A stretch of DNA of 34,364 nucleotides. It comes from Alphaproteobacteria bacterium. Lineage in GTDB: Bacteria > Pseudomonadota > Alphaproteobacteria > SMXS01. The DNA lies in contig SMXS01000122.1 in the NCBI GenBank assembly GCA_004356955.1, positions 1 through 34,364 on the forward strand. The letters run 5' to 3'. The first letter of the stretch is position 1, and each line of letters opens with the position of its first letter. Positions 9,261 to 19,028 of this stretch are shown here, in pieces. The notes beneath the pieces were generated by a model. That model saw nothing but the letters and a program-made list of their open reading frames with translations. It made no database searches and was not told the DNA's origin. The position numbers and the translations under genes are program-made.

Positions 9261-9272
9261 CGATGAATGCGG

Positions 9273-10094
9273 CTAAAAGCCCAGCACATCGGTCATGGTG
9301 TAATAGCCGGGGGCTTTGCCTTGGGTCCACAAGGCGGCATGGACGGCACCACGGGCAAAGATGGTGCGGTCACCGGCCCTGTGGGTCAGCTCAATGCGTT
9401 CATCATCGGCGGCAAAGATGACGGTGTGGTCGCCGACGACATTCCCGCCGCGCAGACTGGCAAAACCAATATTACCGACCTTGCGGGCACCGGTGACGCC
9501 ATCGCGAGCCCGATCAGCAACGTTATCCAGGGAAACACCACGGCCTTCTGCAGCGGCATGGCCCAGGGCCAGGGCGGTCCCGGATGGTGCGTCGACTTTG
9601 TGGCGGTGGTGGATCTCGAGGATTTCGATATCAAATTGTGGGTCCAGGACCTGGGCGACTTGGCGGGTTAGGGCCGCCAACAAATTGACACCGATGCTGA
9701 AATTGGGGGCCTGCACAACCACTGTTCGGCGGGCTGCGTCCGTGACCACTCTCATTTGGTCTTCATCAAGGCCTGTCGTGCCAACAATGTGTGCGGTTTT
9801 GGTCTCGGCCGCCAGGGCTGCCAGCAAGGCAGTTGTGTCGGGGACCGTGAAGTCGATGATGACGTCACTGGTCTCAAACAAAGATTGGCGATCCGCCGAA
9901 GCGACCAGGTTCAAGGGCTCTTCCAACCCGGCAAGTAGGCCCAGATCGATACCGATCGCGTGATGGCCATCGATCTCTGTGCCACCAGCCAGGGTACAGC
10001 CGTCAGTCTGCGTGACCTGACGCAACAACGTCCGGCCCATCCGGCCACCGCAGCCAACAATGCCAATCGATAGGTCTGTCACCACTTGCTCCAT
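9273..10094 (-). CDS. dapB: 4-hydroxy-tetrahydrodipicolinate reductase
   Basis: 273 aa; IGIVGCGGRMGRTLLRQV...DVIIDFTVPDTTALL...VGTTGLDEDQMR...APNFSIGVNLLAAL...EILEIHHRHKVDAPSGTALALG. Confidence 0.97.
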   Translation of the reverse strand: MEQVVTDLSIGIVGCGGRMGRTLLRQVTQTDGCTLAGGTEIDGHHAIGIDLGLLAGLEEPLNLVASADRQSLFETSDVIIDFTVPDTTALLAALAAETKTAHIVGTTGLDEDQMRVVTDAARRTVVVQAPNFSIGVNLLAALTRQVAQVLDPQFDIEILEIHHRHKVDAPSGTALALGHAAAEGRGVSLDNVADRARDGVTGARKVGNIGFASLRGGNVVGDHTVIFAADDERIELTHRAGDRTIFARGAVHAALWTQGKAPGYYTMTDVLGF

Positions 10095-10174
10095 TGTCTT
10101 CTAAACAACTGAAATCTAACACAGGCTTGGGGCTGGAGCGACTCCATAGAGACGCTTTACCAAGGGTCCTGGCC

Positions 10175-11320
10175 TTAGTCTGTGGTTTCGTTCCAACGTT
10201 CGTTGATGCGATCGCTGAAATTGTCTGCCTTGGGGCTGCTGCCCTTGTCAGCATCGACAAATTGTTGCAACAGTTTTTTCTGTTCCTTGGTCAGGTCGAC
10301 CGGTGTTTCGACCGAAATCAACACAAACATATCACCGCGGCCTGATCGCTGCAGGCGGGGCATGCCCTTGCCCCGCAAGCGGAAGTGACGGCCGGACTGG
10401 GTGCCTGCGGGGATCGTGATACGTGCTTTGGTGCCCTCAACAGTCAGGACTTCGATAGGCCCGCCAAGGGCAGCGGTCGCCATGGCCAAGGGTACATTGC
10501 AATAGACGTCGTTACCGTCGCGTTCGAACAGTTCATGATCGCGGACAGATATAAACATATATAGATCACCTGCCGGTCCACCGCGCTCGCCGTCTTCGCC
10601 TTCGCCGGACAGGCGGATGCGGGTGCCTTCTTCAACGCCAGCGGGGATGGAAACGGACAAGGTTTTGTCTTTTTGCACGCGGCCTGCTCCGTGACAGGTG
10701 GTGCAAGGGTCAGAGATGGTTTGGCCAGCGCCATGACAGGCGGGGCAGGCCCGTTCGACGGTAAAGAAGCCCTGCTGTTGGCGGACTTTGCCCATGCCCT
10801 GACAGGTCACACAGGTGGTGGGCGAGCTGCCAGGGGTCGCACCAGACCCGCCACAGGGGGCGCATTTCACGGCTGTATTAATTTTGATCTCGGCTTTTTT
10901 GCCCGAGAAGGCGTCTTCCAGCGATACGTCGTAATTATATCGCAGGTCAGAGCCCCTTTGGGGCCCACCGGCGCCACCACGACCGCGGCCGCCACCGCGA
11001 CGATCGCCAAATAGATCTTCGAAGATGTCGCCGAAGGATCCACCAAAGTCAAAGCCGCCACCGGCTGCGCCGGGACCACCCTGGCCCATGGAACCGTCAA
11101 AGGCCGCATGGCCAAAGCGGTCATAGGCCGCCCGTTTTTGGTCGTCCTTCAGGGCGTCATAGGCTTCGTTGATTTCTTTGAACTTTACCTCAGCCGCCGC
11201 ATCGTCCGGATTGCGGTCGGGATGATACTGCATCGCCAGCTTGCGATACGCCTTCTTGATGTCGGGGCCAGGTGCGTCCTTGGATACCCCGAGGAGTTCA
11301 TAAAAGTCAGTTTTGGCCAT
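10175..11320 (-). CDS. dnaJ: Chaperone protein DnaJ
   Basis: [40 protein letters not shown]; Gly/Phe-rich linker; four CxxCxGxG-type zinc repeats. ATG at 11320 is the likely start within the longer ORF. Confidence 0.97.
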   Translation of the reverse strand: MAKTDFYELLGVSKDAPGPDIKKAYRKLAMQYHPDRNPDDAAAEVKFKEINEAYDALKDDQKRAAYDRFGHAAFDGSMGQGGPGAAGGGFDFGGSFGDIFEDLFGDRRGGGRGRGGAGGPQRGSDLRYNYDVSLEDAFSGKKAEIKINTAVKCAPCGGSGATPGSSPTTCVTCQGMGKVRQQQGFFTVERACPACHGAGQTISDPCTTCHGAGRVQKDKTLSVSIPAGVEEGTRIRLSGEGEDGERGGPAGDLYMFISVRDHELFERDGNDVYCNVPLAMATAALGGPIEVLTVEGTKARITIPAGTQSGRHFRLRGKGMPRLQRSGRGDMFVLISVETPVDLTKEQKKLLQQFVDADKGSSPKADNFSDRINERWNETTD

Positions 11321-11393
11321 CAATCCCGTCCGGCTGGCGCGTCTGGCTCCATTTTGCATAGCAGGGCACCATCAAGGTGCCCTGTTACCATGC

Positions 11394-13340
11394 TTAGGAG
11401 GTCGCGTCTTTCTTGTCGTCGTCGACTTCTTCAAAATCGGCGTCGACAACGTCATCAGCGCCTGCACCTGCACCTGCACCGGCTTCTTCGGCAGCCATAT
11501 CTTCAGCTGTTGGTCCCGCTTCGGCTTGTGCTGCTTGTTCAGCCGAATAAATGGCTTCACCCAGCTTCATGGACGCTTGGCCCAACGCTTCGGTCTTGGT
11601 ATTGATGTCGTCAATGTCATCGCCTTCCAGCGCCGTCTTCAGCTCTGTAACGGCTGTTTCAATCGCCTGCTTTTCATTGTCTTCGATTTTGTCGCCGTGT
11701 TCTGACAGGCTTTTCTCGGTCGAATGGATGATCGAGTCTGCCTGGTTGCGGGTGTCGACAGCTTCACGCTTGGCCTTGTCTTCGGTGGCGTTTTCTTCGG
11801 CTTCCTTGACCATGCGCTCAATATCGTCATCGGTAAGACCACCAGATGCCTGAATGCGGATCTGCTGTTCTTTGCCGGTGCCTTTATCCTTGGCCGTCAC
11901 ATGGACGATGCCGTTGGCGTCGATATCAAAGGCGACTTCGATCTGTGGCAGGCCGCGCGGGGCGGTGGGGATACCGATCAGATCAAACTGCCCCAGCAGC
12001 TTGTTGTCAGCAGCCATTTCGCGTTCACCCTGATGGACGCGGATGGTCACAGCAGACTGATTGTCCTCAGCCGTTGAAAAAACCTGGCTTTTCTTGGTGG
12101 GGATGGTGGTGTTGCGTTCAATCAGGCGCGTGAACACACCGCCCAGGGTTTCAATACCCAGCGACAGAGGCGTGACGTCGAGCAGCAGCACGTCTTTGAC
12201 GTCGCCCTGCAACACACCGGCCTGAATGGCCGCACCCATGGCCACCACTTCATCAGGGTTCACGCCCTGGTGAGGCTCGCGACCAAAGAACTGTTCAACA
12301 ACTTCCTGGATCCGGGGCATGCGGGTCATGCCGCCAACCAGGACCACTTCATCAATTTCACCAGCTGTGAGGCCGGCATCCTTGAGGGCCGCCTTGCAGG
12401 GCGCGATGGTCTTGTCGATCAGGTCTGCAACCAGGGCTTCCAGCTTGGCGCGGGTCAGCTTCATGGTCAGATGCTTGGGGCCTGATGCATCAGCAGTGAT
12501 GAAGGGTAGGTTTATTTCGGTCTGTGTTGCGCTGGACAGTTCAATCTTGGCCTTTTCAGCGGCTTCCTTCAGGCGCTGCAGGGCCATTTTGTCACCGCGC
12601 AGGTCGATGCCGTTTTCTTTTTTGAATTCTTCAGAAAGATATTCCAACAGGAGCATGTCAAAGTCTTCACCGCCAAGGAACGTATCGCCATTGGTCGATT
12701 TTACTTCAAACACACCGTCGCCAATTTCAAGGATGGACACGTCGAATGTGCCGCCACCAAGGTCATAAACGGCGATCGTCTGGCCCGACTTTTTGTCAAG
12801 GCCATAGGCCAAAGCGGCCGCTGTTGGTTCGTTGATGATGCGCAACACTTCAAGGCCGGCAATTTTACCGGCATCTTTCGTGGCCTGGCGCTGCGCGTCG
12901 TTGAAGTATGCAGGAACGGTGACAACAGCCTGAGTGATCTCTTCACCCAAATATTTCTCAGCGTCTTCTTTCAGCTTTTGCAGGATGAAGGCACTGACCT
13001 GGCTGGGGGAATATTTTTCGCCGCGGGCGGTGACCCAGGCGTCGCCATTGTCAGCCTCGATAATGGCATAAGGCACCATGTCCATATCTTTGCGGGTGGC
13101 AGGGTCATCAAAAGACCGGCCGATCAGCCGCTTGATGGCAAACAGGGTGTTTTCGGGATTGGTGACAGCCTGGCGCTTTGCCGCCTGGCCTACGAGGCGC
13201 TCATTACCATCGGCGAAAGCGACCATGGAAGGGGTTGTGCGACCGCCTTCAGAATTTTCGATGATCTTTGGGTCACTGCCGTCCATGACAGCCACGCAGG
13301 AATTTGTTGTTCCCAGATCAATACCAATAACTTTACCCAT
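11394..13340 (-). CDS. dnaK: Molecular chaperone DnaK
   Basis: 648 aa; [42 protein letters not shown]...[23 protein letters not shown]...[16 protein letters not shown]. Confidence 0.99.
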   Translation of the reverse strand: MGKVIGIDLGTTNSCVAVMDGSDPKIIENSEGGRTTPSMVAFADGNERLVGQAAKRQAVTNPENTLFAIKRLIGRSFDDPATRKDMDMVPYAIIEADNGDAWVTARGEKYSPSQVSAFILQKLKEDAEKYLGEEITQAVVTVPAYFNDAQRQATKDAGKIAGLEVLRIINEPTAAALAYGLDKKSGQTIAVYDLGGGTFDVSILEIGDGVFEVKSTNGDTFLGGEDFDMLLLEYLSEEFKKENGIDLRGDKMALQRLKEAAEKAKIELSSATQTEINLPFITADASGPKHLTMKLTRAKLEALVADLIDKTIAPCKAALKDAGLTAGEIDEVVLVGGMTRMPRIQEVVEQFFGREPHQGVNPDEVVAMGAAIQAGVLQGDVKDVLLLDVTPLSLGIETLGGVFTRLIERNTTIPTKKSQVFSTAEDNQSAVTIRVHQGEREMAADNKLLGQFDLIGIPTAPRGLPQIEVAFDIDANGIVHVTAKDKGTGKEQQIRIQASGGLTDDDIERMVKEAEENATEDKAKREAVDTRNQADSIIHSTEKSLSEHGDKIEDNEKQAIETAVTELKTALEGDDIDDINTKTEALGQASMKLGEAIYSAEQAAQAEAGPTAEDMAAEEAGAGAGAGADDVVDADFEEVDDDKKDATS

Positions 13341-13490
13341 TTTTACCTCTTCTGTTTGGCAAGCCCTTTGTACCAGTCACATCATGCCCTGGCGTCTCTT
13401 TGGGAGAGGGCTCCCACCTAAGCAAAGGATCCCGCCTTTTTGACGGTACCCCAGCTTTTTCGACGGAACCATTGTCATTTCAGCCCGGCT

Positions 13491-13519
13491 TATATAGTGA
13501 AGCAGGCAGGGCCGTTCAA
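13491..13519 (-). promoter_or_regulatory. Candidate promoter for dnaK(J): TTGAAC-N17-TATATA on the minus strand
   Basis: Minus strand: TTGAAC (13519-13514), 17-bp spacer, TATATA (13496-13491), about 150 bp upstream of the dnaK ATG. Confidence 0.5.
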
Positions 13520-13619
13520 CCGGCAGAGGTCAAAAAAACGTCAATAGCGCTGATTTATTTTCGCTGATACGAAGAATCTGACCAAAAAACCGCATTTTGG
13601 GCGAAATTAGAGGCGTTTC

Positions 13620-14153
13620 ATGGGAATTCACCGGTGGGTTAGGAATATTTCAGTAATTTTGCTGTTTGCTTTTCTGGCGGCTTTTCTGGCTTCTTGTGGC
13701 GCTGAAACACCAGAAAAAGCTGATTCAACCGATTCTTTCCTGGTGAAAAAAGCCAACACAGTGCAGATCAGCCAGGTCTGGGCCCGCCAGACATTGGTGC
13801 CGGGTCAGCCGAGCGGCGTCTATCTGACCATCGAAAATGCGACCAATAAGGATGTCCGGCTGCTGCAAGTCAGTGTAAATGGGGCCGAGAGGGCGGAAAT
13901 GCACGATAGTGTGCACACCGACGGCATCGTGCGGATGGTGCAGCTGGACGATCTGGTGGTCGCCGCGGGTGGTATTGAGCAGTTCCAGCCAGGGGGGAAG
14001 CACATCATGGTGTTTGGCCTGCCACAATTGCTAAAGCCTGGGATGCAAGTGCTGGTGACCCTGACGTTTGAAAATGCCAGCCCTATGGACGTACAGGCTA
14101 TTGTCTCTGAAAATATGAATGCCCCAGATAACAGGGGCCATCATGGTCACTAA
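13620..14153 (+). CDS. PCu(A)C-type copper chaperone lipoprotein
   Basis: Lipobox LAAFLASC; QISQVWARQTLVPGQPSGVYLTIEN...AEMHDSVHTDGIVRMVQLDDLVVAAGGIEQFQPGGKHIMVFGL: PCu(A)C metal ligand pattern; His-rich C-terminus NRGHHGH. Confidence 0.93.
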   Translation: MGIHRWVRNISVILLFAFLAAFLASCGAETPEKADSTDSFLVKKANTVQISQVWARQTLVPGQPSGVYLTIENATNKDVRLLQVSVNGAERAEMHDSVHTDGIVRMVQLDDLVVAAGGIEQFQPGGKHIMVFGLPQLLKPGMQVLVTLTFENASPMDVQAIVSENMNAPDNRGHHGH

Positions 14154-14565
14154 CCCCCAAGACATTATCGACCGTCTAGAGCTGCAGCCTCACCCTGAAG
14201 GCGGCTTCTATCGTGAGATCTATCGAGCCGAAGGCCTCGTGGATGAACGGTCGCCTGTCACCAGCCTCTACTATTTGCTGCAGGCGGGACAACGGTCGGC
14301 CTGGCATCGCGTCGACGCGACCGAAATCTGGCACTTCCATGACGGTGCGCCGTTGCGGCTGTCAATTTCTGCAGGCGGACCACAGAGTGATCATGTTTTG
14401 GGCTTAGGCCTGGCCGCGGGCGAACAGCCGCAGATTATTGTCCCACCCCATGCGTGGCAAAGTGCCGAAACATTGGGAGAATGGACGTTGGCGGGCTGTA
14501 TAGTTGCCCCGGGGTTTGACTTTGCCGGGTTTGAGCTGGCGCCCGACGACCGTTTACCTGACTAG
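14143..14565 (+). CDS. DUF985/Cupin_5 family protein
   Basis: MVTNPQDIIDRLELQPHPEGGFYREIYRAE...TSLYYLLQAGQRSAWHRVDATEIWHFHDGAPLRLSIS...WTLAGCIVAPGFDFAGFELAP. Confidence 0.92.
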   Translation: MVTNPQDIIDRLELQPHPEGGFYREIYRAEGLVDERSPVTSLYYLLQAGQRSAWHRVDATEIWHFHDGAPLRLSISAGGPQSDHVLGLGLAAGEQPQIIVPPHAWQSAETLGEWTLAGCIVAPGFDFAGFELAPDDRLPD

Positions 14566-15338
14566 GCTTCGTCTTTGTCCTCGTTTTCATCTGGCTCTGG
14601 CTCAGCTGGTTTGGCCGGGGCTTTTGACACACCAACCATTGCAGGCCGTAACAGGCGATCACCAATCGTGTAGCCAATTTGCATGACCTGCAGCACGGTT
14701 CCCGGAGCTTTATCAGCATCTTCGACCTCAAACATGGCCTGGTGCAAATTGTGGTCGAACTTGCCGCCATCAGGTCGAATTTCTTTGATGCCGTGCTTTT
14801 CAAACGCGATGGCCAGGTCTTTGCCTGTCAGCTCGACGCCCTCGATGAAGCTTTTGAAGTTTTCGTCCTCGCGGGCGTTTTCTGGCAGGGTATCGACGGC
14901 GCGACCCAGATTATCGGCAACCGGCACCATGTCGCGGGCAAAAGTGGTGATGCCATATTTAGCGGCGTCTTCTTTATCGCGGATAGACCGGCGGCGAATA
15001 TTTTCGGTCTCGGCCATGGCGCGTAAAAGTTTGTCCTTCAGATCGGCCAGCTCTTCATAGGCTTTGATCAGCATTTCTTCGATAGTGGGCTCGGCGTCTG
15101 TATCCTCCGCGTCCGCACCCGCATCTGGGGCGCCCTCTTCAGAGGCCGGCTCAGCATTGACCGTGGCGTCTTCGGCCCCAGCTTTATCCTCTGGGGTGGC
15201 CTCTTCAGAGGCCTGCTCAGCATTGACCGTGGCGTCTTCGGCCCCAGCTTTATCCTCTGGGGTGGCCTTATCCTTTGGAGTGGCCTTATCCTCTGGGGTG
15301 GCCTCGTCTTCTGGTTTTTTGTTTTCGTTGTCACTCAT
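14562..15338 (-). CDS. grpE: Nucleotide exchange factor GrpE with a repetitive acidic N-terminal extension
   Basis: LADLKDKLLRAMAETENIRRRSIRDKEDAAKYGITTFARDMVPVADNLGRAVDTLP...HNLHQAMFEVEDADKAPGTVLQVMQIGYTIGDRLLRPAMVGVSK; N-terminus of EDKAT/GAEDATVNAE repeats. Confidence 0.96.
   Translation of the reverse strand: MSDNENKKPEDEATPEDKATPKDKATPEDKAGAEDATVNAEQASEEATPEDKAGAEDATVNAEPASEEGAPDAGADAEDTDAEPTIEEMLIKAYEELADLKDKLLRAMAETENIRRRSIRDKEDAAKYGITTFARDMVPVADNLGRAVDTLPENAREDENFKSFIEGVELTGKDLAIAFEKHGIKEIRPDGGKFDHNLHQAMFEVEDADKAPGTVLQVMQIGYTIGDRLLRPAMVGVSKAPAKPAEPEPDENEDKDEA
15135..15266 (-). repeat. 66-bp in-frame tandem duplication in the grpE 5' region (2 copies), followed by 18-bp repeats
   Basis: 15135-15200 and 15201-15266 match except for one base (gccggc/gcctgc); 22-aa unit. 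18-bp PEDKAT/PKDKAT-type repeats continue to about 15303. Confidence 0.9.
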
Positions 15339-15347
15339 AATGTGCCG

Positions 15348-16436
15348 TTATCCTAGCAATCGTCCTATTACCTTGGCGGTGTAATCAACCATTGGTACTA
15401 CCCGCGCATAGTTCATGCGGGTTGGCCCGATCACACCAACGACACCGATGACCGATTGTTTTGCATTCATATAGGGTGCCAGAATCAAAGATGATCCGGA
15501 CATGGAAAACAGCTTGTTTTCCGACCCGATGAAGATGCGAACACCCTCGGCATCGTGTGCCAGGTCGAGCAAATGGACGAAGTCGCGCTTGTTTTCAAGG
15601 TCCTTTATCAAATTTTGTATGCGCTCGAGGTCTTCTGCGGCTTCCAGATTGTCCAAAAGGTTGCTTTGACCCCGGACAATCAACAATTGGTCACCCTCTT
15701 GCTCGTTGGACCACTGGGCCAGGCCGTCTTCGACCACTTTGGTGGTTAACTGGTCCAGTTCGGCCTCGTGCAGGGCCAGTTCACGGCTGATATCGGCCTG
15801 GGCTTCTTCCAGCGTGCGGCCCATCAGGCGGGTGTTCAGATAATTACTGGCCCGTACCAATGTCGACGGCATCATATCAAGTGGCACGGCAACAATTCGG
15901 TTTTCGACATGACCGTCTTCGGTCACCAGCACCAACAAAGCCCGGCCTGGGGACAGGCCAACAAATTCTACATGCCGTAATTTAGAATTGGTCTTGGGCG
16001 CCAGCACAACACCGGCCCCATGAGACAACCCCGACAGCATGGTCCCGGCCTGTTCCAGCACATTCTCGAAATTGTTGCCATTGGCCACGCACTGGCTTTT
16101 GATTTCCTGCCGTTCAGTCTCGGTCAAATTGCCCAGCTCCAGCAAGCCATCGACAAACATGCGCAGGCCAATGTCAGTGGGCAGCCGCCCGGCCGACGTA
16201 TGGGGCGAATACAATAGGCCCGTGTCTTCCAGATCGGCCATGACGTTGCGAATGCTGGCCGGCGAGATGTTCAGATCGAGCGTTTTCGACAAAGTGCGCG
16301 ACCCCACAGGTTCGCCCGTCTCGAGATAATTCTCGACGATATGGCGAAACACTTCGCGGGTGCGTTGGTCAAACTCTTCGATCATCTGGGGCGTCCTTTG
16401 TCGCCTAAAACTAGGGTGTTGGGTAAAAGCCGTCAA
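15348..16436 (-). CDS. hrcA: Heat-inducible transcription repressor HrcA
   Basis: FDQRTREVFRHIVENYLETGEPVGSRTLSKTLDLNISPASIRNVMADLEDTGLLYSPHTSAGRLPTDIGLRMFVDGLLE; upstream of grpE. Start may be ATG 16385. Confidence 0.97.
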   Translation of the reverse strand: MTAFTQHPSFRRQRTPQMIEEFDQRTREVFRHIVENYLETGEPVGSRTLSKTLDLNISPASIRNVMADLEDTGLLYSPHTSAGRLPTDIGLRMFVDGLLELGNLTETERQEIKSQCVANGNNFENVLEQAGTMLSGLSHGAGVVLAPKTNSKLRHVEFVGLSPGRALLVLVTEDGHVENRIVAVPLDMMPSTLVRASNYLNTRLMGRTLEEAQADISRELALHEAELDQLTTKVVEDGLAQWSNEQEGDQLLIVRGQSNLLDNLEAAEDLERIQNLIKDLENKRDFVHLLDLAHDAEGVRIFIGSENKLFSMSGSSLILAPYMNAKQSVIGVVGVIGPTRMNYARVVPMVDYTAKVIGRLLG

Positions 16437-16529
16437 TCTAGGTCTGGACGGGTTGGGGCTGTCAGGATAGAAGGCCCCAAATAGGATATGAAAACGTCAG
16501 ATCAAGGGTCTGACCAGAAAGGGCAACAG

Positions 16530-17249
16530 ATGCGACCTTCCGGACGCGCCGTCGACATGATGCGCAATGTAACACTCGAAACCGGCTACACCAAACATGC
16601 CGAGGGTTCCTGCATGATCAAGTTTGGCGACACGCATGTATTGTGCAATGCCAGCCTTGAAGACCGGGTGCCGCCATTTCTGCGCAACAGCGGCAAAGGT
16701 TGGGTCACGGCGGAATACGGCATGCTGCCGCGCGCGACCCACAGCCGGTCAAGCCGCGAGGCCGCTCGTGGCAAACAATCTGGCCGTACTCAGGAAATTC
16801 AGCGCCTTATCGGCCGTAGCCTGCGCGCAGTGACCGATCTGGGAAAAATGGGCGAACGCCAGATCACGCTCGATTGTGATGTGATCCAGGCTGATGGTGG
16901 TACGCGGACAGCGTCGATTACCGGTGCCTATGTGGCGCTGCATCTGTGTTTCAAAAAAATGCAGGCCGATGGTCTGATCGACGAGATCCCCCTGGTGGAC
17001 CAGGTCGCCGCGATTTCGTGCGGTATTTATAAGGGCACGCCTGTGCTGGACCTCGATTATGCCGAAGACAGCAACGCCGATGCAGACGCCAATTTTGTGC
17101 TGACGGGCAATGGCCAGATCTGCGAAATCCAGGCAACTGCAGAACAATCGCTGTTTTCACAAGATTCGTTCAATCAACTATTGGTCCTGGCGCAAAAAGG
17201 GATTGGCGAACTGGCTGATCTGCAGCGCCAGGCCATCCATAGCGCCTAG
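16530..17249 (+). CDS. rph: Ribonuclease PH
   Basis: [104 protein letters not shown] extends upstream to 16488. Confidence 0.98.
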   Translation: MRPSGRAVDMMRNVTLETGYTKHAEGSCMIKFGDTHVLCNASLEDRVPPFLRNSGKGWVTAEYGMLPRATHSRSSREAARGKQSGRTQEIQRLIGRSLRAVTDLGKMGERQITLDCDVIQADGGTRTASITGAYVALHLCFKKMQADGLIDEIPLVDQVAAISCGIYKGTPVLDLDYAEDSNADADANFVLTGNGQICEIQATAEQSLFSQDSFNQLLVLAQKGIGELADLQRQAIHSA

Positions 17250-17251
17250 CC

Positions 17252-17851
17252 ATGGCCCGTCAATTTACCGAACCCAAACTTGTTATCGCCAGCCACAACG
17301 CGGGTAAGGTTCGGGAAATTGGCGATCTGCTGCGACCCTTTGACACAGATGTCGTCTCAGCGGGCGATTTGGATATCGAAGAGCCCGAGGAAACCGGCAC
17401 AACCTTCGTCGCCAACGCCTCGTTAAAGGCCCGTGCCTCGGCCCAGGCGTCAGGGCTGCCCGCGCTGGCCGATGATTCTGGCCTGGCAGTCGTTGCCCTG
17501 AACGGAGACCCCGGCATCTATTCGGCCCGATGGGGCGGCCCAGACCGTGACTTTAACCTGGCCATGCAAAAGGTCGAAGAGGCTGTGCAGGCGACGGGCA
17601 ATAATGATCGCCGAGCCTATTTCGTGTGTGCCCTCTGCCTGGCCTGGCCGGATGGCCATGAAGAAATTTTCGAAGGGCGGGTCGACGGCACGTTGGTATG
17701 GCCTGGGCAGGGCGATCAGGGGTTTGGCTATGATCCGATCTTTTTGCCTGCAGGCGCCACGTTGACCTTTGGACAAATGGACCCGGACGCAAAACATGCC
17801 ATTAGCCACCGGGCGGACGCTTTCAGGCAATTGGTCGATGCCTGTTTCTAA
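17252..17851 (+). CDS. rdgB: RdgB/HAM1 family XTP/dITP pyrophosphatase
   Basis: [22 protein letters not shown]...[51 protein letters not shown]...[15 protein letters not shown]. Confidence 0.97.
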   Translation: MARQFTEPKLVIASHNAGKVREIGDLLRPFDTDVVSAGDLDIEEPEETGTTFVANASLKARASAQASGLPALADDSGLAVVALNGDPGIYSARWGGPDRDFNLAMQKVEEAVQATGNNDRRAYFVCALCLAWPDGHEEIFEGRVDGTLVWPGQGDQGFGYDPIFLPAGATLTFGQMDPDAKHAISHRADAFRQLVDACF

Positions 17852-19028
17852 TGTAAAAAGCCAGGCCGGCTCCTTGGATGGGGGCGGCTTTGGCATTTAT
17901 GTGCACTGGCCTTTTTGTCTGGCGAAGTGCCCCTATTGCGACTTCAACTCCCATGTGCGCGAACAAATCGACGAAAGCGGCTGGCGCGACGCGCTGCTGG
18001 CTGAATTGTCCTACTTTGCCGCCCAAACAGGTTCGCGATCTGTCGACAGCATCTTTTTTGGCGGCGGCACGCCTTCCCTGATGTCACCAGCCAGCGTTGG
18101 CGCGGTGATTGACGCCGTTGGCAAGCACTGGTCAGTTGGTTCTGATACCGAGATCACGTTGGAGGCAAACCCCACCAGCGTCGAGGCCAAAAAATTTGCC
18201 GGGTTTGCCTTTGCCGGGGTGAACCGGTTGTCCATGGGCGTGCAATCCCTGGATGATAGGGCGTTACAGTTTTTGGGGCGCGAGCACTCGGCAAGTGAGG
18301 CGCTTGCGGCATTTGAGGTCGCGCGGCAGCATTTTCCGCGAATTTCGTTCGACCTGATCTATGGTCGTCCTGACCAGACAATTGATCAATGGACCAAAGA
18401 GCTGAACCGCGCCATCGACCTGACAGCCGGGCATCTGTCGGTTTACCAGCTGACCATCGAAGAAGGCACAGCGTTTCATACGGCGTTTCGCCAGGGCCGA
18501 CTGACCATGCCGTCAGATGATCTGGGCGCCGATATGTATATGGCCACACAAGATCTGACACGGGCGGCCGGCCTGCCCGCATACGAGATTTCCAACCACG
18601 CGCGGCCGGGTGAAGAATGTCGCCATAATCTGGTTTATTGGCGCTATGGCGACTATGTAGGTGTTGGTCCCGGCGCCCACGGGCGCATCACGCGTGACGG
18701 CCAAAAAATAGCCACAGCCCAGCGTCACAAGCCGGAATCATGGATCGACGCTGTGACGCGTAATGGTCATGGATCGGTCGAAGATACGGTCCTGGACCAC
18801 CAAGTCTGCGCCGAGGAAATGTTGATGATGGGCCTGCGCCTGACGGAAGGCGTCGACCTGGCCCGATTGACCAAAATTGCCGGGCAACCCTGGCAGAATG
18901 TGATCGATTTAGACGCCTGCGAGGCGTTGGTATCAGAAGGAATGCTGGTCCTATCCGCAGATAGGATTCAAGCTAGTCCAACGGGAACTGTGGTGTTGAA
19001 CTCTCTGACGGCGGCACTGCTGGCATAG
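17838..19028 (+). CDS. hemW: Radical SAM family heme chaperone HemW
   Basis: [23 protein letters not shown] (CxxxCxxC) ... [22 protein letters not shown]...[31 protein letters not shown]...[13 protein letters not shown] 17838 within ORF 17769-19028. Confidence 0.95.
   Translation: MPVSNVKSQAGSLDGGGFGIYVHWPFCLAKCPYCDFNSHVREQIDESGWRDALLAELSYFAAQTGSRSVDSIFFGGGTPSLMSPASVGAVIDAVGKHWSVGSDTEITLEANPTSVEAKKFAGFAFAGVNRLSMGVQSLDDRALQFLGREHSASEALAAFEVARQHFPRISFDLIYGRPDQTIDQWTKELNRAIDLTAGHLSVYQLTIEEGTAFHTAFRQGRLTMPSDDLGADMYMATQDLTRAAGLPAYEISNHARPGEECRHNLVYWRYGDYVGVGPGAHGRITRDGQKIATAQRHKPESWIDAVTRNGHGSVEDTVLDHQVCAEEMLMMGLRLTEGVDLARLTKIAGQPWQNVIDLDACEALVSEGMLVLSADRIQASPTGTVVLNSLTAALLA

Noticed and set aside
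11455-11490. Short (CCTGCA)n-like repeat in the 3' end of dnaK
   Set aside because: It encodes the usual Ala/Gly-rich low-complexity linker ([12 protein letters not shown]) before the conserved DnaK C-terminal tail; ordinary for the family.
15348-16530. CIRCE operator near hrcA/rph
   Set aside because: Looked for TTAGCACTC-N9-GAGTGCTAA in the hrcA-rph intergenic region and found no convincing match.
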